DNA of 64,000 bases, from positions 372,001 to 436,000 of the forward strand of contig CAWJKU010000002.1 in the NCBI GenBank assembly GCA_963843535.1, written 5' to 3'. Source of the DNA: CAVUNY01 sp963843535. Lineage in GTDB: Bacteria; Chloroflexota; Anaerolineae; Anaerolineales; Anaerolineaceae. The notes below the pieces were generated by a model. That model was given only the letters and a program-made list of their open reading frames with translations. It had not been told where the DNA came from and ran no database searches. Shown in pieces: positions 53,067-62,704 of the stretch (the first letter of the stretch is position 1; every line of letters begins with the position of its first letter). Made by a program: the position numbers and the translations under genes.

Positions 53067-55700
53067 CTACCTTGAGACAGCCAGTTTAACCATTTTCCCT
53101 TTTTCATTCAAAGTGACCCTGGCATATTGGTGAAATGTCTGTTTGGCGAATTTTACCGATTTACTGACCGTGACCACTACCCCACCCGTTTTTCCGGTTT
53201 TTCCGCTTTTTACCCCCAGCGCAGCTGTGGGGCACTCGTGCCCGAGACCATCGCATTCTTCGTGCATCTCACTCACCGCGAAATCGGCGTCATCCAGACC
53301 GGGCAGGTATGCTTCAACGATCGTTTTTACTTCCTTTAAGGTCGCCTGCGAGATGAATACATTTTCACTACCTTCCGCCTGACGGTCACAAATGGTTTTT
53401 ACTGTAGGGTGAGTTTTGAAACGTAATATGGACTTCGACCGAGTGTTGAATGCCTCGTAACCGGTTAACGGGTCGCCAAACAGGACAAAGGAAATTAATG
53501 TCTTCTGGTCTTCCCCATCTAAAAATCCCTGACGTTGGTTCATTTCTTTTGCTAATGCCAGTTTTCCTTGTAAAAGCGCCTCACCAACGGTTGAACCTTC
53601 ACGCAAGTATTTCCAAAAATGAAAACCCAATAAGTCTGCGCCGATCAATGGAGCAGATACAGAACCGTAAGCGATCGTTGTCGAACCGACAAAAGCGCGG
53701 CTGCCAACAGATAAAAATTTTAGCGCTAATGACTGATCCTCGCTCTTTTCAAAAATATGCGCTCCATAACATGCTTCAGTAAATACAATTTGAGGCGAAT
53801 TGCCATTCTTGGTCAAATTCTTAGGACTTAGCGCTACCGGATAGTCCGGTTCATTTGAAGCATCCGTTCCATCCTTTTGCCCGTACCATTCCGCCGAATC
53901 TGAAAGACCGTGCAAATTGAAATATTCCAGGGGAGACTTCATCAGCTGGTTTGTATCGATCGTATTCGTCAGGTTGGGCGGGCTGACAAGCAGCTCCGCC
54001 TTTTCGTTCATCGATTTTAATACCAGTGCGGAGGCTTCTTTCCAAACTGCTGCGGTAAATCCAAAACCCTTCATCTGCCTTACTGAAGCGCGTTGATTCA
54101 GGAATGCGATCAGCCAGCGGATCAAGTTGCCTAATTGGGGAGATAGTTTCGCTTTCTTCGCATGATACTTATTTAAGAAACGTAATTGTGCCAACAAGAA
54201 ACCCGCATCTTTACCGGCTTCACCCGGCAGCCTGCCCACAGGCCATTCCGGTACGAAGTAATTTGAATCAAGAGTGGCATATGGGTTGTCCGACGGCACG
54301 TCCTGATCAATATCACTGGTTGGGTTCGGTAAGCGATGAAATGGTACAATTTCCGCTCCACCGACAATCAGCAAAGCGCCAATCATCTGCCCTTTTTTTG
54401 CTAGAGCCTGGTCAAGATCCACCAAAGCCAGCTTTAACTTCCAGGGATCCAACACATCGACAGGTTTCAAACCAAATTTTTCAACACATTCTGGTTGATC
54501 GGGAAGAAAGATGAGAGTGTTCCATCCCGGTCTTTGGCCAACGTAGTCTGCCAGGGATTGCATTTCTTTAATCAAGATATCGCGTGTTTGTGGTCCATAA
54601 TGGGCATCCAATCCTGTGATCGTGGAAAAAATAACGTAGACCGGGTAACGACCGTCCGAACGCCCCAAGGACGGGCGCTTCATTTGCTTCGCCAGGCGCG
54701 TGAAAGTTTCTTCGACGGCTTTTATGGTCTCGTCGTTTCCCAATCTCCGTTCACTTCCTGAAAGGCTGGTTTCCGGTGCCGCAGCGGAGGCATTGGATGA
54801 GGTTGGCGTTTCACTTGCAGCCACACCAGCCAGATTACTACCAACGCCGTTACCTGCAGTGTTCCCTCCAGGCGTGGGAGATATGCTTTCACCAGATGGG
54901 AGCCTGTTCCAACCCAGTTGAAAAGCAACCTCAGCGGGAACGGGCAGATCCAGATATATTTCCAGTCCACCGGGCCATAAAGGTAGATAACGATGATCTA
55001 ATCCCCACAGGCGTTGGGCGGCATGTCCGGTAGCATCATTTGCCACACACTGGTGCAAAAGACCTACTGCAGAGGTCTCATTGCCAAAGTCTATTTCAAC
55101 CTCTGCCAGACGCAAAGCAAACTGCAAACAATCTGGCCAGTGTTTGTGGTAAATTTCAGCCAGTTTGTAGAGGGTTGACCGGTCACGTTGTTTCCATCCA
55201 TAGTTCAGGTGGTCAATCGCAGCCAGGGCAAAATCAGGCGCAACGCTCATTACCTGGTGTAGAAAATGATCTGCTTCTTGAAGGTTGCCATTTTCTGCAG
55301 CTTTTCGCGCGGCCCGCTGCCATCCGACCCATTCTGGATACTTTTCGCTTATTTGTTCGTTTGAGAGAATCAGCGCCGCTGCTTGAGAGTCAACAAACTT
55401 GGCAGGATCCATTCTACGGTAGATCGCTGACAGTGTTTCCTGTGCTTCAAAATATTCCGGATCAAACCGGCAGACTCTTTCTACCACCGGTAAAGCCTGC
55501 GCAATTTTTCCCTCGGCCAGATGGGCTTTCCCCAGATACAATTGGATCGTCAGATCACCTGGGAAGACCGCCAGCCAATTCAATGATGCCTGTCTGGCAA
55601 AACGGTAGGAGCCGCTTTCGAAAGAAGCTTCCAGTAGTTGTAGAAAATTTTTGCGGGAAAAAACCCGCGGGTTAATGGATTGATGCATGCTGGGATTCAT
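53067..55700 (-). CDS. TPR protein with C-terminal caspase-like (clan CD, CHAT/C25-type) cysteine protease domain
   Basis: An 877-residue protein. Residues about 10-245 are TPR-like helical repeats; about 270-330 are a low-complexity Ser/Thr/Gly-rich linker; from about 350 there is a caspase-fold domain. The catalytic pair is visible: H597 in YFNLHGL and C644 in VFTEACYGAH, 47 residues apart, each after a hydrophobic beta-strand. Downstream SRAFVGSTTIAYG, EGSTVGEALLQGK and FVLFGDPLTGYEA are common in gingipain/C25 and CHAT relatives. The last 120 residues are a small separate region with three Cys. No signal peptide, so cytoplasmic. The start overlaps the giant TPR gene by 29 bases, with AGGAGG 12 bases upstream. 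Likely partner and substrate recognition come from the TPR proteins. Confidence 0.82.
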   Translation of the reverse strand: MNPSMHQSINPRVFSRKNFLQLLEASFESGSYRFARQASLNWLAVFPGDLTIQLYLGKAHLAEGKIAQALPVVERVCRFDPEYFEAQETLSAIYRRMDPAKFVDSQAAALILSNEQISEKYPEWVGWQRAARKAAENGNLQEADHFLHQVMSVAPDFALAAIDHLNYGWKQRDRSTLYKLAEIYHKHWPDCLQFALRLAEVEIDFGNETSAVGLLHQCVANDATGHAAQRLWGLDHRYLPLWPGGLEIYLDLPVPAEVAFQLGWNRLPSGESISPTPGGNTAGNGVGSNLAGVAASETPTSSNASAAAPETSLSGSERRLGNDETIKAVEETFTRLAKQMKRPSLGRSDGRYPVYVIFSTITGLDAHYGPQTRDILIKEMQSLADYVGQRPGWNTLIFLPDQPECVEKFGLKPVDVLDPWKLKLALVDLDQALAKKGQMIGALLIVGGAEIVPFHRLPNPTSDIDQDVPSDNPYATLDSNYFVPEWPVGRLPGEAGKDAGFLLAQLRFLNKYHAKKAKLSPQLGNLIRWLIAFLNQRASVRQMKGFGFTAAVWKEASALVLKSMNEKAELLVSPPNLTNTIDTNQLMKSPLEYFNLHGLSDSAEWYGQKDGTDASNEPDYPVALSPKNLTKNGNSPQIVFTEACYGAHIFEKSEDQSLALKFLSVGSRAFVGSTTIAYGSVSAPLIGADLLGFHFWKYLREGSTVGEALLQGKLALAKEMNQRQGFLDGEDQKTLISFVLFGDPLTGYEAFNTRSKSILRFKTHPTVKTICDRQAEGSENVFISQATLKEVKTIVEAYLPGLDDADFAVSEMHEECDGLGHECPTAALGVKSGKTGKTGGVVVTVSKSVKFAKQTFHQYARVTLNEKGKMVKLAVSR

Positions 55701-58700
55701 TGCTCGAACTTGCCTCCTGAGAACTATGAATCAGGTTTAATGTGATGACCGCACCTAACTGCCGGCGGATATTCAGGTCATCTGGAGCCAGTTCGGCTGC
55801 CCGGCGCAGCATTGCTTCGGCGCCATGGTAGTCTTTGCCCTCTCGCAAAATTAGGCCCGATTGATAAAATGGACGATGATCCTGTGGGATGGATTTCATT
55901 GCTTTTTGATACACCTGGAGCGCCTGACTTGTTTCACGGCGGTCCAAATAAGCCTGCCCAAGTTCAAGGTAAGCATCCGCATCGGCAGGATCTTGACGGA
56001 TCGATTCGGTGAGGAAATGTATCGCTTTATCAAGCTGGCCTGCCAACCTTTGCAGCTTTCCCATTAATAAATTTATGGTCGGTTGGATCGGATCAAGACT
56101 GAGAGCCTGGGCAGCGATTTTTTCAGCCCCTGCCAAATCACCCGATTCCATTTCAGCCTGCGCCAGGAGCTTCAAAATGGCTGGCTGGTCTGGATACGCG
56201 GCATTCAGGCTGGTTAATTCTGGCAGCGCTGCTTGTACCCCACTCAACTGGTAAATCAACGACGCTCGTTTCAACAGCATCTCTTTGGATGTCACATTCT
56301 GCTGGATCGATTTTTCAATAATATTTAAGGCTTCTGGCAGGTTATTCCTTTGGGTGAAGACATTTGCCACAAACAATGCGGCATCTGGATGCTTGCTATC
56401 AAGCATGACTGCTTTTTGGCCCCATTGCAAAGCTTCATCTGCATGTCCCATTTTTAGGGCAACTTCGCCGCACAACAAAGCCGGCTCAACTGAATTTGGC
56501 TCAAGTTTGGATGCCTTTTCAGCGCTTGCCAGAGCCATCTTGTATTGCCCGACCTGGGTATATGCCTTCCCCAATAAATACCAGGCAGAGATTAGCCCCG
56601 GATCCTCATTGGTGGCTTCTTCCAATACCAGTATTGCTTTATGTTCTTGATGGTGGTTCAAATACGCTTTGCCAGCAGCCACAGCAGGCCCTTGTCGCAT
56701 TGGGACTAATTTCAAAACATGGTCCCAATGATCAACCACCTGGTCTTCCATACCCAATTCTTCGGCTAACTGGCTGGCCCAGATGTGCCATTCTGGTTCA
56801 TTCGGCCACATTTCCAGTGCTTTTTCCAATACGTTCAAGGCATCTTCAAGTAGATCTGCTGATTGGCTGGCTTTTGCCAGAAGGGCCAGGAACAAGGGGT
56901 GATTGGCTTTCAGGTCGGCTGCTTTTTGGATGGCCTCCAGACCATGCGGATTATCTTGCTCCATGTAGCACAAGGCCAGTTGGAATAAGACCTCAGGGCT
57001 GTCATTATATTGCTCAGCTACCTGGATTGCTCCTGGATAATTCGTGATCTCCCGTAAAACGGATACCAATGCCGCAGCCTCGAATTCGCCAGGCAGTATA
57101 GATGCCAGAGAACGAATCGTTTGTAATCCGGGCTGGAAAATGGCTCTGCCGATGATTTGCCAATGCTCAGCACATGTTTGCCCGTTTTTCACCGCAGCAG
57201 TCGAGGCCCGTTCAAATTGGCCTTGCGCCTTTTCACTCATCACATGCTCACCTGGCAAATGGGCGTTTATTTTCAGCATTTTTCCAGTTTTGCGTGTGAA
57301 TGCTGCTGTTGCGAGACCACGAGCCAGCCAATACTGAGCATTGATGTCCGAAGGCTGTTGGTTTGATAAAACTTCTAATATGCTAAGCCCTTTGTCCCAC
57401 TCAAACAGCTCAAGCGCCGCTTTACCATACCAGACACCTGGAGTTTTTGCGGAGGCATCCAGGAATTGTGCGGCGCTAACCCAATCACCCTCGATAGCAC
57501 TCAACCTGGCTTGAACCGCCTGGAGTTTTGAATGGGTCACATTCAATTGTCTGGCCTTCTGTTCAAATTCCTTGGCCTGGTCAAGGTTGCCGCTATCAAG
57601 CGCCATTTCGGCTTGCATCGCCAGCATCTGGACGATACTATTCGCGGTTTCTTCCCCAAGAGGATTCCCTGATGTCAGATCGGGCATCTTCATTTCATTC
57701 AAGATTTTTAATTTACGTTCAGACTGCATCAATGCCTCGCTGAGTTCAGCCGCCTGAAGTCGCAGTTCAAAACTATCGGGGGTATTCTCCAATGCCCGCT
57801 CCGCATGATGAGCTGCTGAAACCAAATCTCCCATCTGGTGAAATAGCTTGGCAAGGTGATCGTGAATAGCCTCGGTCGTTTGGATGGACTTTAACCATTC
57901 TGCCGGCACCAATCCCCGCTCTGCAGTTTCTTCCAAATGGCTTTTAGCCTCATCGGATGATTCTCTTGCCGGGTTCTCATTCAGATGCAATGCATGTTCC
58001 AGACATGCCAGGGCAGCATCCAACCGATTGAGTTTGGTTAATAATTCAGCTTCAACCAGGTACACACCGGTCTCATTCGGGTACGCCTGGGCTGCATCCT
58101 GGACAACTTTTAACCCAACTTCAAACTTGTTGGTCTGTGAGGCAAAATAAGCAATCTCCAGTTGAACCCCAATGTCTGGATTCTCAATCCTTACCAGACA
58201 ATCCAGGACCTCATTCAGGTCACCCATGAATTGGAAAATTCTGCCACCCTGATGCAAGATCTCTCGATCAAGACGTTTGAGCGCTACCAATTTTTGTAGA
58301 TTTTCCCGCGCTGTGACAGGGTCTCCTAACTGCAGGTTCAATTCTGCCAATTTCAGCCACAAGTTGGGGCTATCAGGCACCAGCTGGGTAGCCGTACGCA
58401 GCGCCTGAATAGCCTCCATTAACTCGCCTAATCTGGACATGATATCCGCAAACCAGGTCAAGTTCTCCAGATCATCAGGCATTAATCTCAGAGCGAACCG
58501 GGCAGTGGTCAAGGCCTGCTTATCTAACTTGCTCAAGAAATATGATTCTGCCAGAAGATGCTGAAGATAAACATTTTCTGGTTGATCCTGAACAGCCTCT
58601 TGTAAAGACGCCAGAGCGCTGTCATACTGCTTGAGATTCAACGATACCTGGCCCAATCCTGCCTGAACGCGCCACCGGTATTCTGCAGTCTGAAATTCCG

Positions 58701-61083
58701 GGTAATCCATTAATTTCTCAAACATCTCGAATGCTTGCTGATAATTTCCTTTGCGCTGCACAACTTCGGCCAGTAACAACTGGGTTTCATATTGTCCAGG
58801 CTGGAGCAGGAGGGCTTGATCCAGGGACTGTTCCGCCTTTAATAACCAGGCATAATCACTCTTACTGACCACCGGCCGGTATAAATCCTTTCCGAGGATC
58901 GTTCGAGCGAACAAGAGGTACCAATCGTGCTCAGGGTGATCTGCTTCTAAGGCAACTTCAAGCGCTTTTAGAGCTGTTTCCCGATTGCCGATGGATAAGG
59001 CGGCCTGAGCGTGGGTAAATGCTAATTTCGGATGTTGAGGCCATTGGACGCGCGCTTGTTCAATAAGCTGTAATGCTTCATCCATATGCCCCAAAATAGT
59101 CAATGTTTCACCCAAATCTACGGCGATATCGATTGAATTTTGATTCAACGAAGCTGCTTTTCGCAAGAAAGGCAGCGCCTCAGAGGTTTGTCCATAATCC
59201 AAATAAGAGCGGCCAAGTGCAAAATTGATGTCCGCCGATCCTGGTACTGCCAGAACCGCAGCCCGCAATGTTTCTAATGCGCGTTGATCATTGTTCGTGC
59301 GATGATATAAACGCGCCAATTGCAGCCAGGCATCTTCTTCTTCTGGCGCCAACATCGTTCCCCGGCTGAGTAATTTTCCGGCTTCTTCCAATTTTCCTGT
59401 CTCGAGAAACGCCTGCCCTTTCATCGCCAGCGCGGATCCCTGGTCACTATTCAAAGCTAAAGCCTGGTCGCAAGCTTCCTCAACCCTGACCCAGTTCTTC
59501 AACATCACCGCACAGCGCGCAAGAATTACCCAATCTTCCGCAGATGGCTGCTTTTTAAGGAAAATGGCCTGGTGTTGTTCCAGAAAAGAGGATTCCCAGG
59601 AACCTAATTTACTCCATAAGAAGGACAACCATGCATGGATGTCAGCATCTTCGGGGGAAATCGATGCTGCGAACTGCCCGTAAATCAAAGCCTGGCGCGT
59701 GTTCCCAATTTCATCATAAATATGGGATATCAATATATTCATGGCGGGATCTGCCGGTTGGATTTCCTGTAATTTTGTGGCGACGGAGATCGCTTGTTGA
59801 GGCAATTTTAAATCGACCAAGGCCTTCACCAGGCTGATCGGATGCCAATCAATCGCAAATTGCGACGAAAATACGATCGGCTGGCGGTTTACCTGCTGCA
59901 GCCATAATTCAACCGCCCGGTTCGCCATCTCGTGACCGAACTCTGGGTCTCCATTTTTCGCAATCCGACTGGCTAAGAAAATCTGTGAAATAGGATTGGT
60001 CGTTTGGTCAGATAGCTGAACCACAAGCGATTCGGCCTGCTCGGGATCGGGTACGGATAATAAAATTTCTGACTGCATCCCATTTGATCCGCCGCCAAGA
60101 GTCAATGCATTTTGCAGCGCCGCCAGGGCGGCTGCTGGCTGCCCTTCCTGGGTTGAGAGATCGGCATCTTGAACACCTAATCCTGCCAGCCAATGCTGGA
60201 CTATAGATTGAGCTTTTTGCAGCATCACTCTGGCATTTGCCGGTTGGTTGGCAAACCGGTACAGGCCTGCCAGCCTCTGCATTTCAAGACAGCGCACGAT
60301 CGCAGTCTCAATATCGATCATATCTAAATTAGTCTTACTGAGTAATTGAGCGCTGCTGATCGATGTCTTGGTCAGGAGCTGCCGGGCGATTTCCGCCACA
60401 AGGCTCTTATCCTCAACCATATGGATTTGCCGCATCCAGCTTAGCTGTTGAGCTGGTGGAAGGCCGGTGAACAGGGCAGTGTAAATTCCTAATTTCCGCT
60501 CATATTCATAGGGATTGCTTAATACTGCGTTGCACACCCACTGCTGCACGAGAGGGGAAATACGCTTGGGCAATAATGCGCGCAGAATATCCAGCGGCTC
60601 ATCAACTAAGCCTATCAAGATCGCCAACGGCGTTTGCCAGATATACAACGCCGGCCGCTCAGCCTCTCCGGGTAAAGGCATTATTTCTTGCAAAAGCGTC
60701 CGGGTCATGTTGTTTTTAACAAATCGTTCATACATGGCCAACGCAAGATAGCCAGCCTCGGAAATATTTTTCGGCTGCCGAACGATCTGCCGGGTTTCAT
60801 CGAATAAACGCAGCGCTTCACCCGAACTTTTTAACGCCAATTCAACCAGTTCGCCCAGGGAATGACCCTGCTCTGGATTTTTCACAAGCGCAACCAGCGT
60901 CATGTATGCAGGGCTCCACTTTTCAGGATCATCTCCTGAAAAAGCAGTCAACTTGTGAAAATACTCATCATCCTGCAGTGCGTTCCACAGCAAAACATCC
61001 CTGCGTAATATAGGGATAATTCGCTGAGCTTTCGTAGTTGAAAAATTCTTTCTAAGCTCGGTTAACACATCATTGGGTTGCAT
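55672..61083 (-). CDS. giant tetratricopeptide-repeat protein
   Basis: An 1803-residue protein made almost entirely of TPR repeats (dozens of 34-residue units, for example AYLELGQAYLDRRETSQAL near the C-terminus), after about 250 residues of non-repeat helical N-terminus. No signal peptide, membrane helix or catalytic motif is seen. TPR solenoids bind other proteins; by position its partners should be the TPR-protease encoded next (overlapping genes) and the small membrane protein encoded just upstream. Start ATG at 61083 has an AGGAGGG-type site (GAGGAGGG on the minus strand) 6-7 bases before it. Overlap with the protease gene suggests coupled translation of the pair. Confidence 0.85.
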   Translation of the reverse strand: MQPNDVLTELRKNFSTTKAQRIIPILRRDVLLWNALQDDEYFHKLTAFSGDDPEKWSPAYMTLVALVKNPEQGHSLGELVELALKSSGEALRLFDETRQIVRQPKNISEAGYLALAMYERFVKNNMTRTLLQEIMPLPGEAERPALYIWQTPLAILIGLVDEPLDILRALLPKRISPLVQQWVCNAVLSNPYEYERKLGIYTALFTGLPPAQQLSWMRQIHMVEDKSLVAEIARQLLTKTSISSAQLLSKTNLDMIDIETAIVRCLEMQRLAGLYRFANQPANARVMLQKAQSIVQHWLAGLGVQDADLSTQEGQPAAALAALQNALTLGGGSNGMQSEILLSVPDPEQAESLVVQLSDQTTNPISQIFLASRIAKNGDPEFGHEMANRAVELWLQQVNRQPIVFSSQFAIDWHPISLVKALVDLKLPQQAISVATKLQEIQPADPAMNILISHIYDEIGNTRQALIYGQFAASISPEDADIHAWLSFLWSKLGSWESSFLEQHQAIFLKKQPSAEDWVILARCAVMLKNWVRVEEACDQALALNSDQGSALAMKGQAFLETGKLEEAGKLLSRGTMLAPEEEDAWLQLARLYHRTNNDQRALETLRAAVLAVPGSADINFALGRSYLDYGQTSEALPFLRKAASLNQNSIDIAVDLGETLTILGHMDEALQLIEQARVQWPQHPKLAFTHAQAALSIGNRETALKALEVALEADHPEHDWYLLFARTILGKDLYRPVVSKSDYAWLLKAEQSLDQALLLQPGQYETQLLLAEVVQRKGNYQQAFEMFEKLMDYPEFQTAEYRWRVQAGLGQVSLNLKQYDSALASLQEAVQDQPENVYLQHLLAESYFLSKLDKQALTTARFALRLMPDDLENLTWFADIMSRLGELMEAIQALRTATQLVPDSPNLWLKLAELNLQLGDPVTARENLQKLVALKRLDREILHQGGRIFQFMGDLNEVLDCLVRIENPDIGVQLEIAYFASQTNKFEVGLKVVQDAAQAYPNETGVYLVEAELLTKLNRLDAALACLEHALHLNENPARESSDEAKSHLEETAERGLVPAEWLKSIQTTEAIHDHLAKLFHQMGDLVSAAHHAERALENTPDSFELRLQAAELSEALMQSERKLKILNEMKMPDLTSGNPLGEETANSIVQMLAMQAEMALDSGNLDQAKEFEQKARQLNVTHSKLQAVQARLSAIEGDWVSAAQFLDASAKTPGVWYGKAALELFEWDKGLSILEVLSNQQPSDINAQYWLARGLATAAFTRKTGKMLKINAHLPGEHVMSEKAQGQFERASTAAVKNGQTCAEHWQIIGRAIFQPGLQTIRSLASILPGEFEAAALVSVLREITNYPGAIQVAEQYNDSPEVLFQLALCYMEQDNPHGLEAIQKAADLKANHPLFLALLAKASQSADLLEDALNVLEKALEMWPNEPEWHIWASQLAEELGMEDQVVDHWDHVLKLVPMRQGPAVAAGKAYLNHHQEHKAILVLEEATNEDPGLISAWYLLGKAYTQVGQYKMALASAEKASKLEPNSVEPALLCGEVALKMGHADEALQWGQKAVMLDSKHPDAALFVANVFTQRNNLPEALNIIEKSIQQNVTSKEMLLKRASLIYQLSGVQAALPELTSLNAAYPDQPAILKLLAQAEMESGDLAGAEKIAAQALSLDPIQPTINLLMGKLQRLAGQLDKAIHFLTESIRQDPADADAYLELGQAYLDRRETSQALQVYQKAMKSIPQDHRPFYQSGLILREGKDYHGAEAMLRRAAELAPDDLNIRRQLGAVITLNLIHSSQEASSSNESQHASIH

Positions 61084-61142
61084 ACTTGGCCCTCCTCTTG
61101 GATCCAGATGACAGCCATCCGAATACAGCTGCCAGCACTAAT

Positions 61143-61463
61143 TTAGGGCTGCAGACCTAGATAGTAAGCAACCACCAACAGGATAAAGCCAATCAGCGTT
61201 AAGAAGACCCCAACACCCGTGGTCGTTTTTACCAGCTGGTTTAATGCTTCAAGCAGTGCCGAAGCGTTGCCTACCAGGCCAGTTATCTCTTCGGCGATGC
61301 CTTTTTGAGCCAGTCTAGTTGTCTGGCTGGCGATCACTTTCAATTCGTCACCCATGACTTTACGAAAGAGAACGAAGATACCGGCGGCTAAAGCGATCAC
61401 CCCCAGAACTGCCATTGCAGAAATAATAACCGAAAGAGTATCTTGAAGATTGAGTTGAAACAT
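61143..61463 (-). CDS. small two-TM protein of unknown function
   Basis: A 106-residue protein with a membrane helix at about 10-33, an amphipathic cytoplasmic or periplasmic stretch (about 36-80, VIASQTTRLAQKGIAEEITG), and a second helix at about 82-103. No family recognised. The ATG at 61463 is chosen over the GTG one codon upstream because GGAGG stands 5 bases before it. Ribosome binding site and start codon lie in the 3' arm of a 17-bp RNA hairpin, and a sigma-54-type promoter begins just upstream, so expression appears tightly controlled. It is the first gene of the unit with the giant TPR protein (59 bases downstream) and the caspase-like protease, and might anchor them at the membrane. 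Confidence 0.8.
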   Translation of the reverse strand: MFQLNLQDTLSVIISAMAVLGVIALAAGIFVLFRKVMGDELKVIASQTTRLAQKGIAEEITGLVGNASALLEALNQLVKTTTGVGVFLTLIGFILLVVAYYLGLQP

Positions 61464-61500
61464 CACTGCCTCCTGAGCATATTCTCAAGAGGCAGTGATG
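61461..61500 (-). promoter_or_regulatory. RNA hairpin sequestering the ribosome binding site and AUG of the two-TM gene
   Basis: An inverted repeat of 17 bases (61461-61477 and 61484-61500) with one mismatch and a 6-base loop. Read on the minus strand, the 3' arm contains AGGAGG and the start codon, so folding hides both. The 5' arm lies over the -12 element and start site of the sigma-54-like promoter, so a transcript starting there lacks most of that arm. There is no U-run, so it is not a simple terminator. Confidence 0.75.
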
Positions 61501-61514
61501 CAAGTAGTATGCCA
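61498..61514 (-). promoter_or_regulatory. predicted sigma-54 (-24/-12) promoter
   Basis: On the minus strand TGGCAT-N5-TTGCAT, i.e. the invariant GG (61513-61512) and GC (61501-61500) exactly 10 bases apart, close to the TGGCAC-N5-TTGCA consensus. Transcription would begin near 61486-61488, about 25 bases before the start of the two-TM gene. The gene immediately upstream encodes a GAFTGA-containing sigma-54 activator. Confidence 0.75.
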
Positions 61515-61522
61515 AAGAATGT

Positions 61523-62698
61523 TTATGGGCAGTTTCGGGTAAGGTCGCCAGGCAGGTGTGAAATATCGATGGCAGGATCATCGCAGAACAACATGGCGCG
61601 CTCAATAGCGTTGCTCAATTCACGGATATTTCCCGGCCAGGGATAATCAAGAATCGCTTTCATCGCCCGCGGTGTGATATCCGTAATATTTAATCCCAGC
61701 CGCTGATTATTTAACCGGATAAAAAAACCAACCAGCTCAGGAATATCTTCTTTCCGGTCGCGCAGCGCGGGTAAATGCAAGTCGACAACCTTCAGCCGGT
61801 AATATAAATCCTCCCGAAATTGGCCATCCCGGATTAATGCTTTCAGATCACGGTTGGATGCCGCCACAATCTCGACATCGGTCTTAATCATCTGGGTTCC
61901 ACCCACGCGACGGAAGGCTTTTTCTTCAATCACCCGTAATAGCTTTGCCTGAATATCCAGCGGCATAGATGCCAATTCATCGAGAAAAAGGATCCCGCCA
62001 TCTGCGATTTCCATCAAACCATGCTTACGGCGCTCGGCTCCAGTAAACGCACCTGGTTCGTATCCAAATAATTCAGATTCTAATACCGTGGTTTGGATCG
62101 CTGCGCAATTAATCGCCACAAAAGGATTCGCGGCTCGCGGACCGCTGTTGTGTATATATTTTGCCAGGATCTCTTTACCGGTTCCGGTTTCTCCTGTGAT
62201 CAACACAGAAACGGAAGCGGCAGCTGCCCGGTGGGCCTGGGTCAGGGTATTCACCATATCCGGACTTTTTCCTGCTACAAAATTGGCTTTCTGCTGTTGA
62301 AGCTGGCGTAAGTGGTTTAATTCCTGGCGCATACGGATAATCTCTACCGCCCGATTAATCGACTGCTCCAATTGTTTAAATTGAACGGGTTTTGTCAAAA
62401 AATCGTGGGCTCCGTTCCTCATGGCTTCAACAGCCATGTCAATATCACCATATGCCGTGATTAAAATGATCGGTGGGCGAATTGGCTGCTGGGCGGTCTC
62501 GATCAATAAATCCGGGCCATACCCATCCGGCAGCATTACGTCCAGCAAAACAACATCCCCGGTTCCGCGTTTTAAATTCTCACGCGCCTCAGCCATGGTG
62601 GCGGCCCCAACCACTTCATATCCCTGCCGGGTCAATAAAGATGAAAGACTATCTCGGGCATTATCCTCGTCATCCACAACTAAAACGGTAATCGCCAT
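61523..62698 (-). CDS. NtrC-type response regulator, receiver plus sigma-54 AAA+ domain, no DNA-binding domain
   Basis: A 391-residue regulator. The receiver domain has phosphoacceptor D53 (LLDVMLPDGYG) and K103. The AAA+ domain has Walker A GETGTGKE (169-176), the sigma-54-contacting loop GAFTGA (216-221), Walker B GGILFLDE (234-241) and the arginine-finger region near 295-305. It stops at residue 391, just after WPGNIRELSNAIERA, so the usual C-terminal Fis-type helix-turn-helix is absent. Similar truncated regulators (Helicobacter FlgR, Chlamydia CtcC) activate sigma-54 promoters from solution. Its start is 6 bases after the stop of its kinase gene, and a sigma-54-like promoter follows directly downstream. 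Confidence 0.93.
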   Translation of the reverse strand: MAITVLVVDDEDNARDSLSSLLTRQGYEVVGAATMAEARENLKRGTGDVVLLDVMLPDGYGPDLLIETAQQPIRPPIILITAYGDIDMAVEAMRNGAHDFLTKPVQFKQLEQSINRAVEIIRMRQELNHLRQLQQQKANFVAGKSPDMVNTLTQAHRAAAASVSVLITGETGTGKEILAKYIHNSGPRAANPFVAINCAAIQTTVLESELFGYEPGAFTGAERRKHGLMEIADGGILFLDELASMPLDIQAKLLRVIEEKAFRRVGGTQMIKTDVEIVAASNRDLKALIRDGQFREDLYYRLKVVDLHLPALRDRKEDIPELVGFFIRLNNQRLGLNITDITPRAMKAILDYPWPGNIRELSNAIERAMLFCDDPAIDISHLPGDLTRNCP

Positions 62699-62704
62699 AA
62701 AGAA

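Noticed and set aside
53067..61083. TPR/CHAT-like genes as part of a type III-E CRISPR system
   Set aside because: No cas gene and no direct-repeat array occurs in the window; only the TPR plus caspase-fold combination is shared.
61461..61500. The 17-bp inverted repeat as an intrinsic terminator of the kinase/regulator genes
   Set aside because: There is no U-run after the stem on the minus strand, and the arm contains the ribosome binding site and AUG of the next gene, so translational control fits better.
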